This document shows, one piece after another, positions 51,798 to 59,922 of a stretch of 64,000 bases of DNA. The DNA is from JBFLYH01 sp964630235 (GTDB lineage Bacteria > Oederibacteriota > JAAXVQ01 > JAUVAV01). The position numbers and the translations under genes are program-made. The notes beneath the pieces are model-generated. The model worked only from the letters and a program-made list of their open reading frames with translations. It made no database searches and was not told the origin of the DNA. Each line of letters begins with the position of its first letter. Position 1 is the first letter of the stretch. The stretch covers positions 248,001 to 312,000 of the forward strand of contig CAZVUO010000001.1 in NCBI GenBank assembly GCA_964630235.1, given 5' to 3'.

Positions 51798-52631
51798 TTG
51801 GCTTTTTCCCTGCAACGCAACCCCGCGCATATCGCCAAACAGGCCATGGTCCTGCGCCGCGACATCGTGTCCATGCTGGGCGCGGCCGGATCCGGCCATA
51901 CCGGCGGCTCGCTGTCGTGCGTGGACATCCTCGCCACCCTGTACCTGGCCGAATTGCGGCATGACCCCGCCAATCCCAAATGGCCCGGGCGCGACCGCTT
52001 CATCCTGTCCAAGGGGCATGCCGCGCCGGCTCTGTATTCCGTCCTGGCGCGCACCGGCTATTTTTCGGCTGACCACCTCCCCACGCTGCGCAGGCTCAAC
52101 TCCATTTTGCAGGGGCATCCGGACATGAACAAGACGCCGGGCGTGGAAATGTCCACCGGCTCCCTGGGACAGGGCCTCTCCGTGGGCTGCGGCATGGCGG
52201 CCATGGCCTTCGACGCCGCGCGCCGTCCGGCGTACCGGGTGTACGTGCTCCTGGGTGACGGCGAGCTTGAAGAAGGCCAGGTCTGGGAAGCGGCCATGAG
52301 CGCCGCTCATTACCAGCTGGGAAACCTCTGCGCCGTCGTGGACAAGAACGGTCTGCAGATTGACGGCGCGACCTGTTCGGTGATGAACTCGGACCCGGTG
52401 GATGACAAATGGCGCGCGTTCGGCTGGAACGTGATCGCCGCGAACGGGCATGACTACGGGCAACTGCTGGAAGCCCTGGCCGGCGCCCGCGCGGAGACCC
52501 GGCGCCCCACCGTGATCATCGCGCACACGGTGAAAGGGAAAGGCGTCTCGTTCACGGAGAACCAAGTATGCTGGCATGGCATCGCCCCGGACAGCGAACA
52601 GGTCTGCCAGATGCTGGACGAATTGAAATAA
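51798..52631 (+). CDS. Transketolase, N-terminal (thiamine diphosphate-binding) subunit
   Basis: Transketolase moves two-carbon units between sugar phosphates in the non-oxidative pentose phosphate pathway. This 277-aa subunit holds the pyrophosphate-binding half: GHTGG with H34, SKGHA with H74, GSLGQGLSVG (121-130), and the GDG...N motif from G153-DG to N184 (GDGELEEGQVWE ... VDKN). It starts with TTG behind GGAGG. The C-terminal subunit follows after 21 nt, so the enzyme is split in two as in archaea and many bacteria. A C-terminal VKGKGVSF stretch matches the family. Confidence 0.95.
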   Translation: MAFSLQRNPAHIAKQAMVLRRDIVSMLGAAGSGHTGGSLSCVDILATLYLAELRHDPANPKWPGRDRFILSKGHAAPALYSVLARTGYFSADHLPTLRRLNSILQGHPDMNKTPGVEMSTGSLGQGLSVGCGMAAMAFDAARRPAYRVYVLLGDGELEEGQVWEAAMSAAHYQLGNLCAVVDKNGLQIDGATCSVMNSDPVDDKWRAFGWNVIAANGHDYGQLLEALAGARAETRRPTVIIAHTVKGKGVSFTENQVCWHGIAPDSEQVCQMLDELK

Positions 52632-52652
52632 TTTTCGGCGAGGAATTGTTCC

Positions 52653-53588
52653 ATGGGTGAGAAGATCGCGACGCGCGAAGCTTACGGGAAGGCGCTGGTT
52701 GAGCTGGGCGCCCAGCACGACGACCTGATCGTGCTGGACGCGGACCTCTCCTGCTCGACCAAAACCAACCTGTTCGCGGCTCAATATCCCGAACGTTTCT
52801 ATAACCTGGGCGTGGCCGAGCAGAACCTCATCGGCTGGGCGGCCGGCATGGCCACCTGCGGAAAAAAGCCCTTCGCCTCCTCCTTCGCGGTGTTCGCCAC
52901 GGCCCGGACCTATGACCAGATCCGGAGTTCCGTCGCCTTCCCCAACCTCAACGTCAAAATCGCGGCCAGCCACGCCGGCCTGTCGGTGGGCGCGGACGGC
53001 GCTTCCCACCAGGCGATCGAGGACATGGCGCTGATGCGCATCATGCCCAATTTCATCGTGGTGGTGCCGGCTGACGGCCCCCAGACCATCGCCGCGACCA
53101 AGGCCCTGTACGAACACGTGGGTCCAGCCTATTTGCGCCTGGGCCGCCCCAAGGTGGACACCATCGTCCACGACCAGCCCTTCGTGCTCGGCCGCGCCCA
53201 AGTGCTGCGGCCCGGCCGCGACGCGGCCGTCATCGCCTGCGGTACCACGGTCAGGGAAGCCCTGCTCGCGGCTGACCTGCTGGCCAAGGAAGGCGTGTCC
53301 ACGCGGGTCATCAATCTGCACACGGTCAAGCCCGTGGACCGCGACGCCGTGCTGGCCGCGGCCAGGGAGACCCGGGCGCTGGTCACGGTCGAGGAGCACA
53401 CCGTCATCGGCGGCCTGGGCAGCGCCGTGGCCGAGGTCCTGGCCGAAGCCGGGGCGGCGGTGCCCTTCCGCCGGCTCGGCGTGCAGGATGTGTTCGGGGA
53501 ATCGGGCGAACCGGAAGAATTGTTCGCCAAGTACGGTCTGGACGCGGCCAGCGTGGCCTCCACGCTCCGCGGCCTGCTGAAACGGTAG
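52653..53588 (+). CDS. Transketolase, C-terminal (pyrimidine-binding) subunit
   Basis: The 311-aa partner of the preceding subunit. It contains the pyrimidine-binding domain, with catalytic glutamate E56 in GVAEQNLIG and the SVGADGASHQAIED segment (H119) that lines the active site, followed by the transketolase C-terminal domain (about 190-305: GRDAAVIACGT, TVEEHTVIGGLG). A GAGGA site 9 nt before the ATG and the 21-nt gap to the upstream gene indicate co-transcription. The two proteins together equal a full transketolase in length. A 1-deoxyxylulose-5-phosphate synthase is less likely because the order and lengths fit split transketolases. Confidence 0.94.
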   Translation: MGEKIATREAYGKALVELGAQHDDLIVLDADLSCSTKTNLFAAQYPERFYNLGVAEQNLIGWAAGMATCGKKPFASSFAVFATARTYDQIRSSVAFPNLNVKIAASHAGLSVGADGASHQAIEDMALMRIMPNFIVVVPADGPQTIAATKALYEHVGPAYLRLGRPKVDTIVHDQPFVLGRAQVLRPGRDAAVIACGTTVREALLAADLLAKEGVSTRVINLHTVKPVDRDAVLAAARETRALVTVEEHTVIGGLGSAVAEVLAEAGAAVPFRRLGVQDVFGESGEPEELFAKYGLDAASVASTLRGLLKR

Positions 53589-53627
53589 GATTTTCCAGCC
53601 TGCTGCTTTCCTGCTAAACACCCGCCA

Positions 53628-55193
53628 TCATTTTTCGCCACGTCCCAAGCGCGCGCGCAGCTGCGCGTTCTGGATCACCACCGCGACCTCCGAAGCCAGG
53701 GTCCTGAACAGGCGCACGTCGTTGCCGTCAAAAAGCGTCTCGCCCCGTTTATTGGCGGCGAGAAACACGCCCAGGTTGGCATCCTGGTGGCGCATCCCCA
53801 CGGCCAGTAAATTTCGCACGGCGAACGTCCGGCCGAACTCCGCCTGAACCAAGGCTTCCTCCTGGGCGGTATTGAAAACCGCGGTCTGTCCCGAACGGTA
53901 GACCTGGGCGGAGACCCCCGGCGCCTCGGGCGCCAGGCGCAGGCCAGCGAGCTGCTCCTCGTCCAAGCCGACCGCGGCGGGGTGGGCCACCAGCGCTCCA
54001 GCCGCTTCGTCCCAGAGCAGGAACCAGCATTTTTCCACGTTCAGGACTTCGCTCGCCCGCTCCACGATCTGCCCCATCGCTTCCCCGACATCAGTATGCT
54101 CGCTCAGCGCCTGGGCCACATCGTACAGAACCAGCAGTTCCTGGGCGCGGCGTTTCGTCTCCTCGAACAGGCGCGCGTTCTCGATGGCCAGCGCGGCCTG
54201 GCTGCTCAGCGTCTTGATCAGCTGGCGTTCGGCCGGGATGAAATACCGCTGCTGCCGGGCGAAAAGATGCAGAATGCCGATGACCTTGCTCTTCACTTTC
54301 AGGGGAATCACGGCCAGGCTCGCGACCCCCTCCTGCCGGAGCAGGTCCCGGTTCAGGTCCGAACGTCCGGAAGCGTCCTCGATCCAGACTGGCTCGCCGG
54401 TCTCGATCGCCTGCTGGGTATACCGCCCGGCCAGGAGCTGTTCCCGGCCCGCGGGGCTTATTCCCAATCCCGTGCGGAATACCGGATGCGGCTGTTTGTC
54501 CGGCTTGAGCCAAATGTCGCCGGCCTGGCACTGCAGGGCTTTGGTGATCTCCAAGATGATCAACCGCAACAGGATGCTCAGCTCCAGCGTGGCTCCCAAG
54601 TTCTGGGCGATCTCGGAAACAGCCGCGGTCTGGTGCCAGTGCTGCTCGAGCTGGCGCCGGCGCTCCAGCATCACCCAGGCCAGGCGCCCCAGCTTCAGCG
54701 CGGGCTCCAATGCGGCCAGGTCGGCGTCCGTCCACGCGCTCCGGCACAGCAGCAGCAGCGCGTTCGGGGCCACGGGCAGCCAGAGCAGCGCTTGGGAGCG
54801 GCAGACCGGCCCCATCCAGGCCAGGTCCTGTTGCAGGCGCCTCTGGCACTGGGAAAGCGAACGGCAGACGCGAAAGGCCGGCCGCGGGCGCCGGGTGTAT
54901 TCCCAAAATGCCTGTTTGGACCGGGGCTGATACCTCAAGCTCAGTTGTTTCTCCAGGACCCAGGCCGCGATGCCAGCCGGCAGGATTGGCGGCGTCTCCA
55001 GCTTGCGGGGACCGCCGACGATCACCGGCGTGGGATCGTTCTCCGGAAGGAAAACGCACCAGGCGCCCCGGGCGCGCGCGGCACGGCGGCATTCTCCGGC
55101 CAGCACCCACCCGATCTGCGGAAGTTCCGAGGCCGCCTGCAAAGCTTGGGTGAATGACTGGCGGCGCGGGGAGGAAGCGGGACGGAATGTCAC
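53628..55193 (-). CDS. Multi-GAF-domain protein without output domain
   Basis: The 521-aa protein has two clear GAF domains (about 200-343 and 360-515) joined by an alpha-helical linker (LFEETKRRAQEL), and an N-terminal stretch (15-178) that looks like a degenerate GAF. GAF domains bind small ligands or mediate dimerisation. No kinase, cyclase, EAL/HD-GYP or DNA-binding output is visible, so a partner must provide it. I prefer the GTG at 55193: its GTGA overlaps the TGA of cutA by 4 nt and AAGGA precedes it by about 7 nt, implying translational coupling. A longer frame from 55238 would overlap cutA by 49 bp. It converges on the transketolase genes with a 39-bp gap and no clear terminator. Confidence 0.8.
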   Translation of the reverse strand: MTFRPASSPRRQSFTQALQAASELPQIGWVLAGECRRAARARGAWCVFLPENDPTPVIVGGPRKLETPPILPAGIAAWVLEKQLSLRYQPRSKQAFWEYTRRPRPAFRVCRSLSQCQRRLQQDLAWMGPVCRSQALLWLPVAPNALLLLCRSAWTDADLAALEPALKLGRLAWVMLERRRQLEQHWHQTAAVSEIAQNLGATLELSILLRLIILEITKALQCQAGDIWLKPDKQPHPVFRTGLGISPAGREQLLAGRYTQQAIETGEPVWIEDASGRSDLNRDLLRQEGVASLAVIPLKVKSKVIGILHLFARQQRYFIPAERQLIKTLSSQAALAIENARLFEETKRRAQELLVLYDVAQALSEHTDVGEAMGQIVERASEVLNVEKCWFLLWDEAAGALVAHPAAVGLDEEQLAGLRLAPEAPGVSAQVYRSGQTAVFNTAQEEALVQAEFGRTFAVRNLLAVGMRHQDANLGVFLAANKRGETLFDGNDVRLFRTLASEVAVVIQNAQLRARLGRGEK

Positions 55194-55528
55194 GCGGTTT
55201 CCTTTCCGCCGCCGGCGCGGGTCTCGGCCCCCACCCATTCCAAATAGTCCGGGATGCCGTCCACGATCGGCAAGGCAATGACTTCAGGCACTTGGTAAGG
55301 ATGGAGGGTTTTCACGCGCGCCGCCACCGCCGGCACCAGCGCCCGCCGGGTCTTGACGATCAGCAGTTCCTCGGGATCGCGTTCGACTTTTCCCTGCCAG
55401 CGGTAAATGGAGGTCAGCCCGGGAACGCGGTTGACGCACGCCGCAAGCTGTTCCTCGACCAGGACGCGGGCCAGGTGTTCCCCGGTCTCGGCAGTGGGCA
55501 CGGTGATCAAGATCACGCACAGTTCCAT
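55190..55528 (-). CDS. cutA: Divalent-cation tolerance protein CutA
   Basis: The 112-aa product matches the small trimeric CutA1 family in length and signatures: AACVN near residue 30, SIYRWQGK, EELLIVKT, HPYQVPE and a C-terminal YLEWV. CutA is associated with divalent metal tolerance, though its molecular role is unsettled. AGGAGG lies 5 nt before the ATG. The stop overlaps the GTG start of the GAF-domain gene. Confidence 0.95.
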   Translation of the reverse strand: MELCVILITVPTAETGEHLARVLVEEQLAACVNRVPGLTSIYRWQGKVERDPEELLIVKTRRALVPAVAARVKTLHPYQVPEVIALPIVDGIPDYLEWVGAETRAGGGKETA

Positions 55529-55544
55529 AACCGCCTCCTAACAG

Positions 55545-55580
55545 GCTGCTGAATGCCCCTGATTGATTCATTTAGCAGTC
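55545..55580. other. Imperfect hairpin upstream of cutA
   Basis: GCTGCTGAATG pairs with CATTTAGCAGTC across a 13-nt loop, in the leader of cutA. Without a T run it is not a terminator; its role is unknown. Confidence 0.35.
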
Positions 55581-55634
55581 CGTACTGGCCCTCTAGATCA
55601 GAACACCCGACGGGTTCCCCTTGAAAAGCTCTGC

Positions 55635-55663
55635 GGAAAAAGGCCGCTCAGCGGACTTTTTCC
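55635..55663 (-). terminator. Terminator downstream of the MEMO-family gene
   Basis: GGAAAAAG/CTTTTTCC and CCGC/GCGG arms with one internal mismatch and a TGA loop. The flanking A5/T5 tracts let it work in either direction; it lies 9 bp after the minus-strand stop at 55672. Confidence 0.7.
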
Positions 55664-55671
55664 TGAGCCTA

Positions 55672-56478
55672 CTAGCTGACGATGACACCCGCGTATCCCA
55701 CCACCCGCCGCGTGTCCCCGGAGGTTTCCGCGGAGGTCGTGTGGTCCACCAGTTCGGAGCGGGTGGCGCCCAGTTCCCCGGCGGCCACCAGCATGGCCGC
55801 CGCCGCCACCGCGCCGCACATCGAGATTCTCTCCTGTTCCACGGTTTCCAGGAGGCTGCGCGGATTGCGGTCCAGAACCTGCCGCAGCGCCTTCTGGTCC
55901 TGTTCCTGGGTTTGCGCGAGATCCGCGAAATGGTTCATGTCCGAGGAAGCCAGCAGCAGACAGCGCTTGGGCGTGGACCGGATCAACCCGGCCAGGGCCA
56001 GCCCCACTTCCCGGAGCAAGTCGAACGCGTCGGTGCTCAGGGATAAGGCCACGATCGAGAAGGGCGGGAACGCATACTGCAAAAACGGCAATTGGACCTC
56101 CAGCGCGTGCTCGCGCTCATGCGCGGTCGCGTCGGCCCGCACCAGCCGAAGGTCCCGGAGCAGGGCCCGGGTCAGTTCCTGGTCAACCGGCACCCTCCCG
56201 AGCGGCGTCACCCAGGCCTCGGCGTCCGAGACCGCGACCGGCCAGCCCCGGCCGGTGTGGTTTGGCCCCAGCAGGAACACCACCTCGGCCGGTTCCAGCC
56301 GGGCGTACACCTTGGCCGCCGTGCGGCCGGAATAAATATATCCCGCGTGCGGCACCATCGCGCCTTTGGCGCTGATCCGGTCAGGTTCCGGCGAAGGCCA
56401 CAGCTCTTGGAGGCTGGCGCGCAGCATTTCCGGATTCTTCTCGTAAAACAAACCCGCCACCGCAGGCTGTCTGAGCAT
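55672..56478 (-). CDS. MEMO family protein (AmmeMemoRadiSam system protein B-like)
   Basis: The 268-aa protein matches the MEMO family along its length. Metal-site-type motifs: H44 in PHAGYIYSG, H74 in GPNHTG, EHALEVQLPFLQ (from 123), SSDMNHF near 199 and a MCG motif near 228. MEMO proteins resemble extradiol dioxygenases, and in bacteria often sit with AMMECR1 and radical SAM partners. Neither partner is seen here, so this is an orphan copy or the partners lie elsewhere. AGGAGG 8 nt upstream supports the ATG. The intracellular reaction is not established. Confidence 0.92.
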   Translation of the reverse strand: MLRQPAVAGLFYEKNPEMLRASLQELWPSPEPDRISAKGAMVPHAGYIYSGRTAAKVYARLEPAEVVFLLGPNHTGRGWPVAVSDAEAWVTPLGRVPVDQELTRALLRDLRLVRADATAHEREHALEVQLPFLQYAFPPFSIVALSLSTDAFDLLREVGLALAGLIRSTPKRCLLLASSDMNHFADLAQTQEQDQKALRQVLDRNPRSLLETVEQERISMCGAVAAAAMLVAAGELGATRSELVDHTTSAETSGDTRRVVGYAGVIVS

Positions 56479-56601
56479 CGTCCTCGCCTCCTACCGGCCT
56501 ATCACCCTTAGCGCGCGTCACAACACTCTCGTCATCAAGATCATATATCCTTTACCCCTCCCCCGCACGAACGGGGCGAGGGGACAAAGACTGGCAAGCG
56601 C

Positions 56602-56695
56602 ATGGAGCCCCCCGGCCAAAGCCCGGGGTACCAACTTCAGTCCTCGCTACCCCCTCGTGGCGACATCCCCGGAGCAGCGATTCCGCATTCACCCC
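56602..56695. repeat. Dispersed 94-bp repeat, copy 2
   Basis: About 87% identical to 51461-51554 in the same orientation. Both copies lie in spacers upstream of plus-strand genes. The short peptide frames crossing the two copies change freely, which suggests a non-coding element. Confidence 0.75.
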
Positions 56696-56706
56696 TGCGG
56701 AGGGGA

Positions 56707-56735
56707 TTGACAGCCGTGGAGCCGCGTGATACCAA
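56707..56735 (+). promoter_or_regulatory. Candidate promoter of the propeller gene
   Basis: Consensus TTGACA (56707-56712) with a 17-nt spacer but a poor -10, TACCAA. Predicted +1 would fall on the start codon. Low confidence. Confidence 0.3.
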
Positions 56736-56741
56736 GGAAAC

Positions 56742-58094
56742 ATGCGTCCCTGGTTCCGGTTTGCCCTGCTGTGCTGTCTTTGCCCTGGTCTGGCCGCGGC
56801 GGAACCGGAGTTGATCGACAACCGGCCCACCACCCTGGTGTATCCGCCCTTCTGGCACACCCCGTTCGGCATTCACCGCGGCACGCCCGAATTGCTGGCC
56901 TTGTTTATCGGCCAGCGAACCACCCTGGATGCCCCCGAAGACTTGGCGTGTCATCTCCTGCTCACGCGCGGTTCGGACGCGGAAGCCGGGCCGGAGTTTC
57001 TGCTCTCCGTGGTCGGCGCCAACACCGGCCGCGGCAATCTCATTTATAATCCCGACCTCCTGCGTCTGGACGTCGTAGGCGACCCGCGCCCCCTGGGCGC
57101 TCCCACGGGCGTGGCCATGCGTCTGGATGGCCTGGTGCTGGCCGCGGACCCGTCCCGGGGCCAGGTATTCTTGTTTTCCGCGAGCAACCGCCGCCTGATC
57201 CCGGCGGGCCAGCTTTCACCTCCGCCCGGCGGCTGGGGCCGGCCCTGGGGCCTGGCTCTCGATTCCCAAGATCGGCTGTACGTGACCGACCGCGGGCTGG
57301 ACCGGATCGCGGTCTATGCTCCGGAGGGGCACTGGCTGCGAACCATCGGCCCGGAACTTCCCGGCGGCGAGCGCCTGCAAGACCCAACCACCGTGGCTGT
57401 GGCGGACAGCCGGGAACCCTGGTCGTTCTACCGCGATGATTTTCTTTTTGTCTGCGACCGCACGGGCACGCGCCTGCTGCGCCTGGACCCTTCTTCCGGC
57501 CGCGTCCAGCGTTCGCTCGCGCTCGACCAGCTGCCGCCGGAAACCCGGCCGGTTGCCCTGGCCTGGATGGACCTGGACTTTTACGAGAACCTCTGGGCCA
57601 CTGACCCGGCCGGTTCCCAGGTACACAAATTCGACCGCCACCTGCGCTACCTGACGGCGTTCGGACAACCGGGTCGGGGCGACGGCCGCTTCACCCGCCC
57701 CACGGGCATCGCGATCCACCGCCACTTCGGCCAGGTCTTCATCGCCGAAGCGGGCGGCGCGCATTATTTTTGGATCGGAGCGGATATCCAGCGGGCGCAG
57801 GCCTGGCGCCCCCCCGCGTTTCCGGAGCAGGTGGAGGTGTCCTTCTGGTTGACCGAACCGGCGTGGATGACCATCACCGCCCAGCCGGAACGCGCCGCCA
57901 AACCCACGGACCTGTGCCGGCGGCAATGGTTTGATTCGGGAGCGCACCAAATTTCCTGGAGATCTCCGGACGCAGGCGCCGGCCTCCGGCTGGAATTGAC
58001 CGCCGAAGCCACGTACTCCTCGGCCACTTACTTCGCCAAGCGGACGCGCCTGGATGTGCCGCCGCTGGATCCACCCGCTACTTCCGCCCCCTGA
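56742..58094 (+). CDS. Secreted NHL-type beta-propeller protein
   Basis: The 450-aa protein begins with a signal peptide (CCLCPGLAAA, predicted cleavage near residue 20). Residues about 110-340 carry successive NHL/SMP-30-like blades: GRPWGLALDSQDRLYVTD, then DRIAVY, then GRFTRPTGIAIHRHFGQVFI. The C-terminal ~90 residues look like a separate beta-sandwich. Such propellers usually mediate protein or carbohydrate binding outside the cytoplasm; no catalytic residues are evident. AAGGA lies 3 nt before the ATG, close but usable. The last 17 bp overlap the end of the convergent OmpA-domain gene. Confidence 0.8.
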   Translation: MRPWFRFALLCCLCPGLAAAEPELIDNRPTTLVYPPFWHTPFGIHRGTPELLALFIGQRTTLDAPEDLACHLLLTRGSDAEAGPEFLLSVVGANTGRGNLIYNPDLLRLDVVGDPRPLGAPTGVAMRLDGLVLAADPSRGQVFLFSASNRRLIPAGQLSPPPGGWGRPWGLALDSQDRLYVTDRGLDRIAVYAPEGHWLRTIGPELPGGERLQDPTTVAVADSREPWSFYRDDFLFVCDRTGTRLLRLDPSSGRVQRSLALDQLPPETRPVALAWMDLDFYENLWATDPAGSQVHKFDRHLRYLTAFGQPGRGDGRFTRPTGIAIHRHFGQVFIAEAGGAHYFWIGADIQRAQAWRPPAFPEQVEVSFWLTEPAWMTITAQPERAAKPTDLCRRQWFDSGAHQISWRSPDAGAGLRLELTAEATYSSATYFAKRTRLDVPPLDPPATSAP

Positions 58095-59907
58095 CCGTGA
58101 TCACCACCCGCCGGTTGCGGTAGCGCTCGTCCGGATTGAGGCTGTCGGCCTCGGGGTCCTTGTCGCCCCGTCCGCGGACCAGGATCTGGGAGATGGGCAC
58201 TTTATGATAGGCCGTCAGGTAGCGCGCCACGGCTTCTGCCCGGTTCTTGGACAGCAGAAGTTTCTGCTGGCCTTCGTCCACGGTATCCGCGTACCCGGCG
58301 ATGAAGACCTTGCTGCTCGGGTGCGCTTTGATGAATTTGGCCGCCTCGGTGATGAGCTTCGAGGCGGAGCCGGAAATTTCCGACCGGCCGCGTTCGAACA
58401 GGATCGGCCCGAACTCGCGGGTTTCCACCAGGTCTTCGCTGGCCGGCGCCTTGCCCTTGGCCACCGGCAGCGTGCCCTCGGAACTCACGCCGATGCGCCC
58501 GCTCTGCGTCTCCCGCTGGTTGTTCACGTCCGTCAGGAGAAGTTCGTAGCGGACGCCCTTGAGGTCCTCGACGGGCTGGTCCTTGTCGTTCTTGCAGTCC
58601 CATCCGATTTTTTCCGGCAGGCCTTCCCCGCCCAGGCTCCGGAGGGGTTTGCCGCCCGAGTCGGAAAGCGTGAGCGTCCATTTAAGAATGCGCGGTCCGG
58701 ACGCGCGCCGCACGACGAAGGTGACTTCCCGCTGGGTATCCTTCCCGCCGGGCACCCGCACGATCTTGGCTTCCACGCGCAGATTTTCCTTCAGCAGGGA
58801 CCGCATGGCCGCCTCTTCCTGGGTCAGCGAGGTTTCCTGGCGGGGGGTGAAGGAGGGCATCACCGGATAGTTCATATCCGGGGCTGTCAAGGTTCGCTCG
58901 CCGGGTTCGGCTTTGCGCGTTTTGGATTTGGCCTTGGCTTTGGAAGGCTCTGGGCCGCCGGTAAATCGCAGGCCGATGGACAGGCGGTGGGATAATCCCA
59001 AATCGCCCTGCGGCGCGGCGGTATAGCCCAGGGACCAGGTGCCGAGCTCGAGGCCTAAGCCCGCGGTCAGTCCGGTCAATCCGGAAGGTCCCGGCGCAGC
59101 CGTGAACTGATAACCGAGGCGCACGAGGAACACCTCATACATTTGGTATTCCAGGCCCGCATGCACCCACGACTGCTCGGGCGCGGCCAGCAACAGTTCG
59201 AGATCGAAGGCAGGACGCAGCAGGTGGTCTTTCTGCAGCTTCCAGGCGTACGCACCGCCCAGGCGCACGGTGGTGGGCAGCGCGTAGCCGGCGACGCCCA
59301 GGCCGAGCTGGGAAGCGGTCAACCCCAGGGTGAGCTCGGGCGACACCTCATAGACGCCGCCCAGATCCGCCAAAACGGTCATGGGCTGGGCATCGCCCAA
59401 TTCCTGCATGCAGAAGCGCAGCACCGCGCCCGCGGCCACTTGAGGCGTGATCCGCCAGCCCGACCCCAGGCTCACGCTGAACAGGCTCAGGGCGATCTGC
59501 CCGCTTTCCTGGACCAACTCGCCGGCCGCGGTCATGCCGGTGGGTTCGAGCGTTCCCAGTCCGAGGTAATTGATCCCCGCGGCCAGACCCAGTTGCTTGG
59601 AGAGCGGCAGGCCGAAAAGCAAGCTTTCCTGGTTGATCTCCTGGATCCAGCTGTTGTGAATGAATTCCGCTTGGGCCACGGTCAGGTACCCCAGGCCGGC
59701 CGGGTTGCCGTGCAAGCTCTCCACGCCCGAGAACAGCGCGGCGGTTGCGCCGCCCAAGGCTGGGCCCCGGGTGCCGACCCCGATCTGCAGTTCTGGCAGG
59801 GCGAACTGGGCGTAGGGATAGACTTCCTCCACTTCGGCCGCGCGCAGCCCCGCGGGCAGAAGGCAGAGGGCAAGACCGGCGATCCTCGCAATGCGTTTCA
59901 ATTGCAT
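58078..59907 (-). CDS. PorV/PorQ-like beta-barrel fused to a C-terminal OmpA domain
   Basis: The 609-aa protein has a signal peptide (residues 1-23, ending LRAAE). A PorV/PorQ-type barrel follows to about residue 325, with the signature TRGPALGGATAAL and GNPAGLGYL. A Lys/Ala/Ser-rich linker comes next, then a beta-sandwich resembling FlgD-type Ig folds (about 395-480: LKWTLTLSDSGGKPL, IGWDCKNDKDQPV), and an OmpA peptidoglycan-binding domain (about 500-609: FERGRSEI, AGYADTVDE, SKNRAEAVARYL, NRRVVI). It would sit in the outer membrane and hold the cell wall. The downstream gene on the same strand starts 15 nt upstream of it in transcription order, suggesting an operon. Confidence 0.85.
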   Translation of the reverse strand: MQLKRIARIAGLALCLLPAGLRAAEVEEVYPYAQFALPELQIGVGTRGPALGGATAALFSGVESLHGNPAGLGYLTVAQAEFIHNSWIQEINQESLLFGLPLSKQLGLAAGINYLGLGTLEPTGMTAAGELVQESGQIALSLFSVSLGSGWRITPQVAAGAVLRFCMQELGDAQPMTVLADLGGVYEVSPELTLGLTASQLGLGVAGYALPTTVRLGGAYAWKLQKDHLLRPAFDLELLLAAPEQSWVHAGLEYQMYEVFLVRLGYQFTAAPGPSGLTGLTAGLGLELGTWSLGYTAAPQGDLGLSHRLSIGLRFTGGPEPSKAKAKSKTRKAEPGERTLTAPDMNYPVMPSFTPRQETSLTQEEAAMRSLLKENLRVEAKIVRVPGGKDTQREVTFVVRRASGPRILKWTLTLSDSGGKPLRSLGGEGLPEKIGWDCKNDKDQPVEDLKGVRYELLLTDVNNQRETQSGRIGVSSEGTLPVAKGKAPASEDLVETREFGPILFERGRSEISGSASKLITEAAKFIKAHPSSKVFIAGYADTVDEGQQKLLLSKNRAEAVARYLTAYHKVPISQILVRGRGDKDPEADSLNPDERYRNRRVVITVRGRK

Positions 59908-59922
59908 ATCCTTGGGTGTGCG

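Noticed and set aside
51390..53621. N-terminal extension of lnt copy 2 to 1,283 aa
   Set aside because: The extension is antisense to both transketolase genes; the Lnt family begins at the ATG at 51389, next to a good -10.
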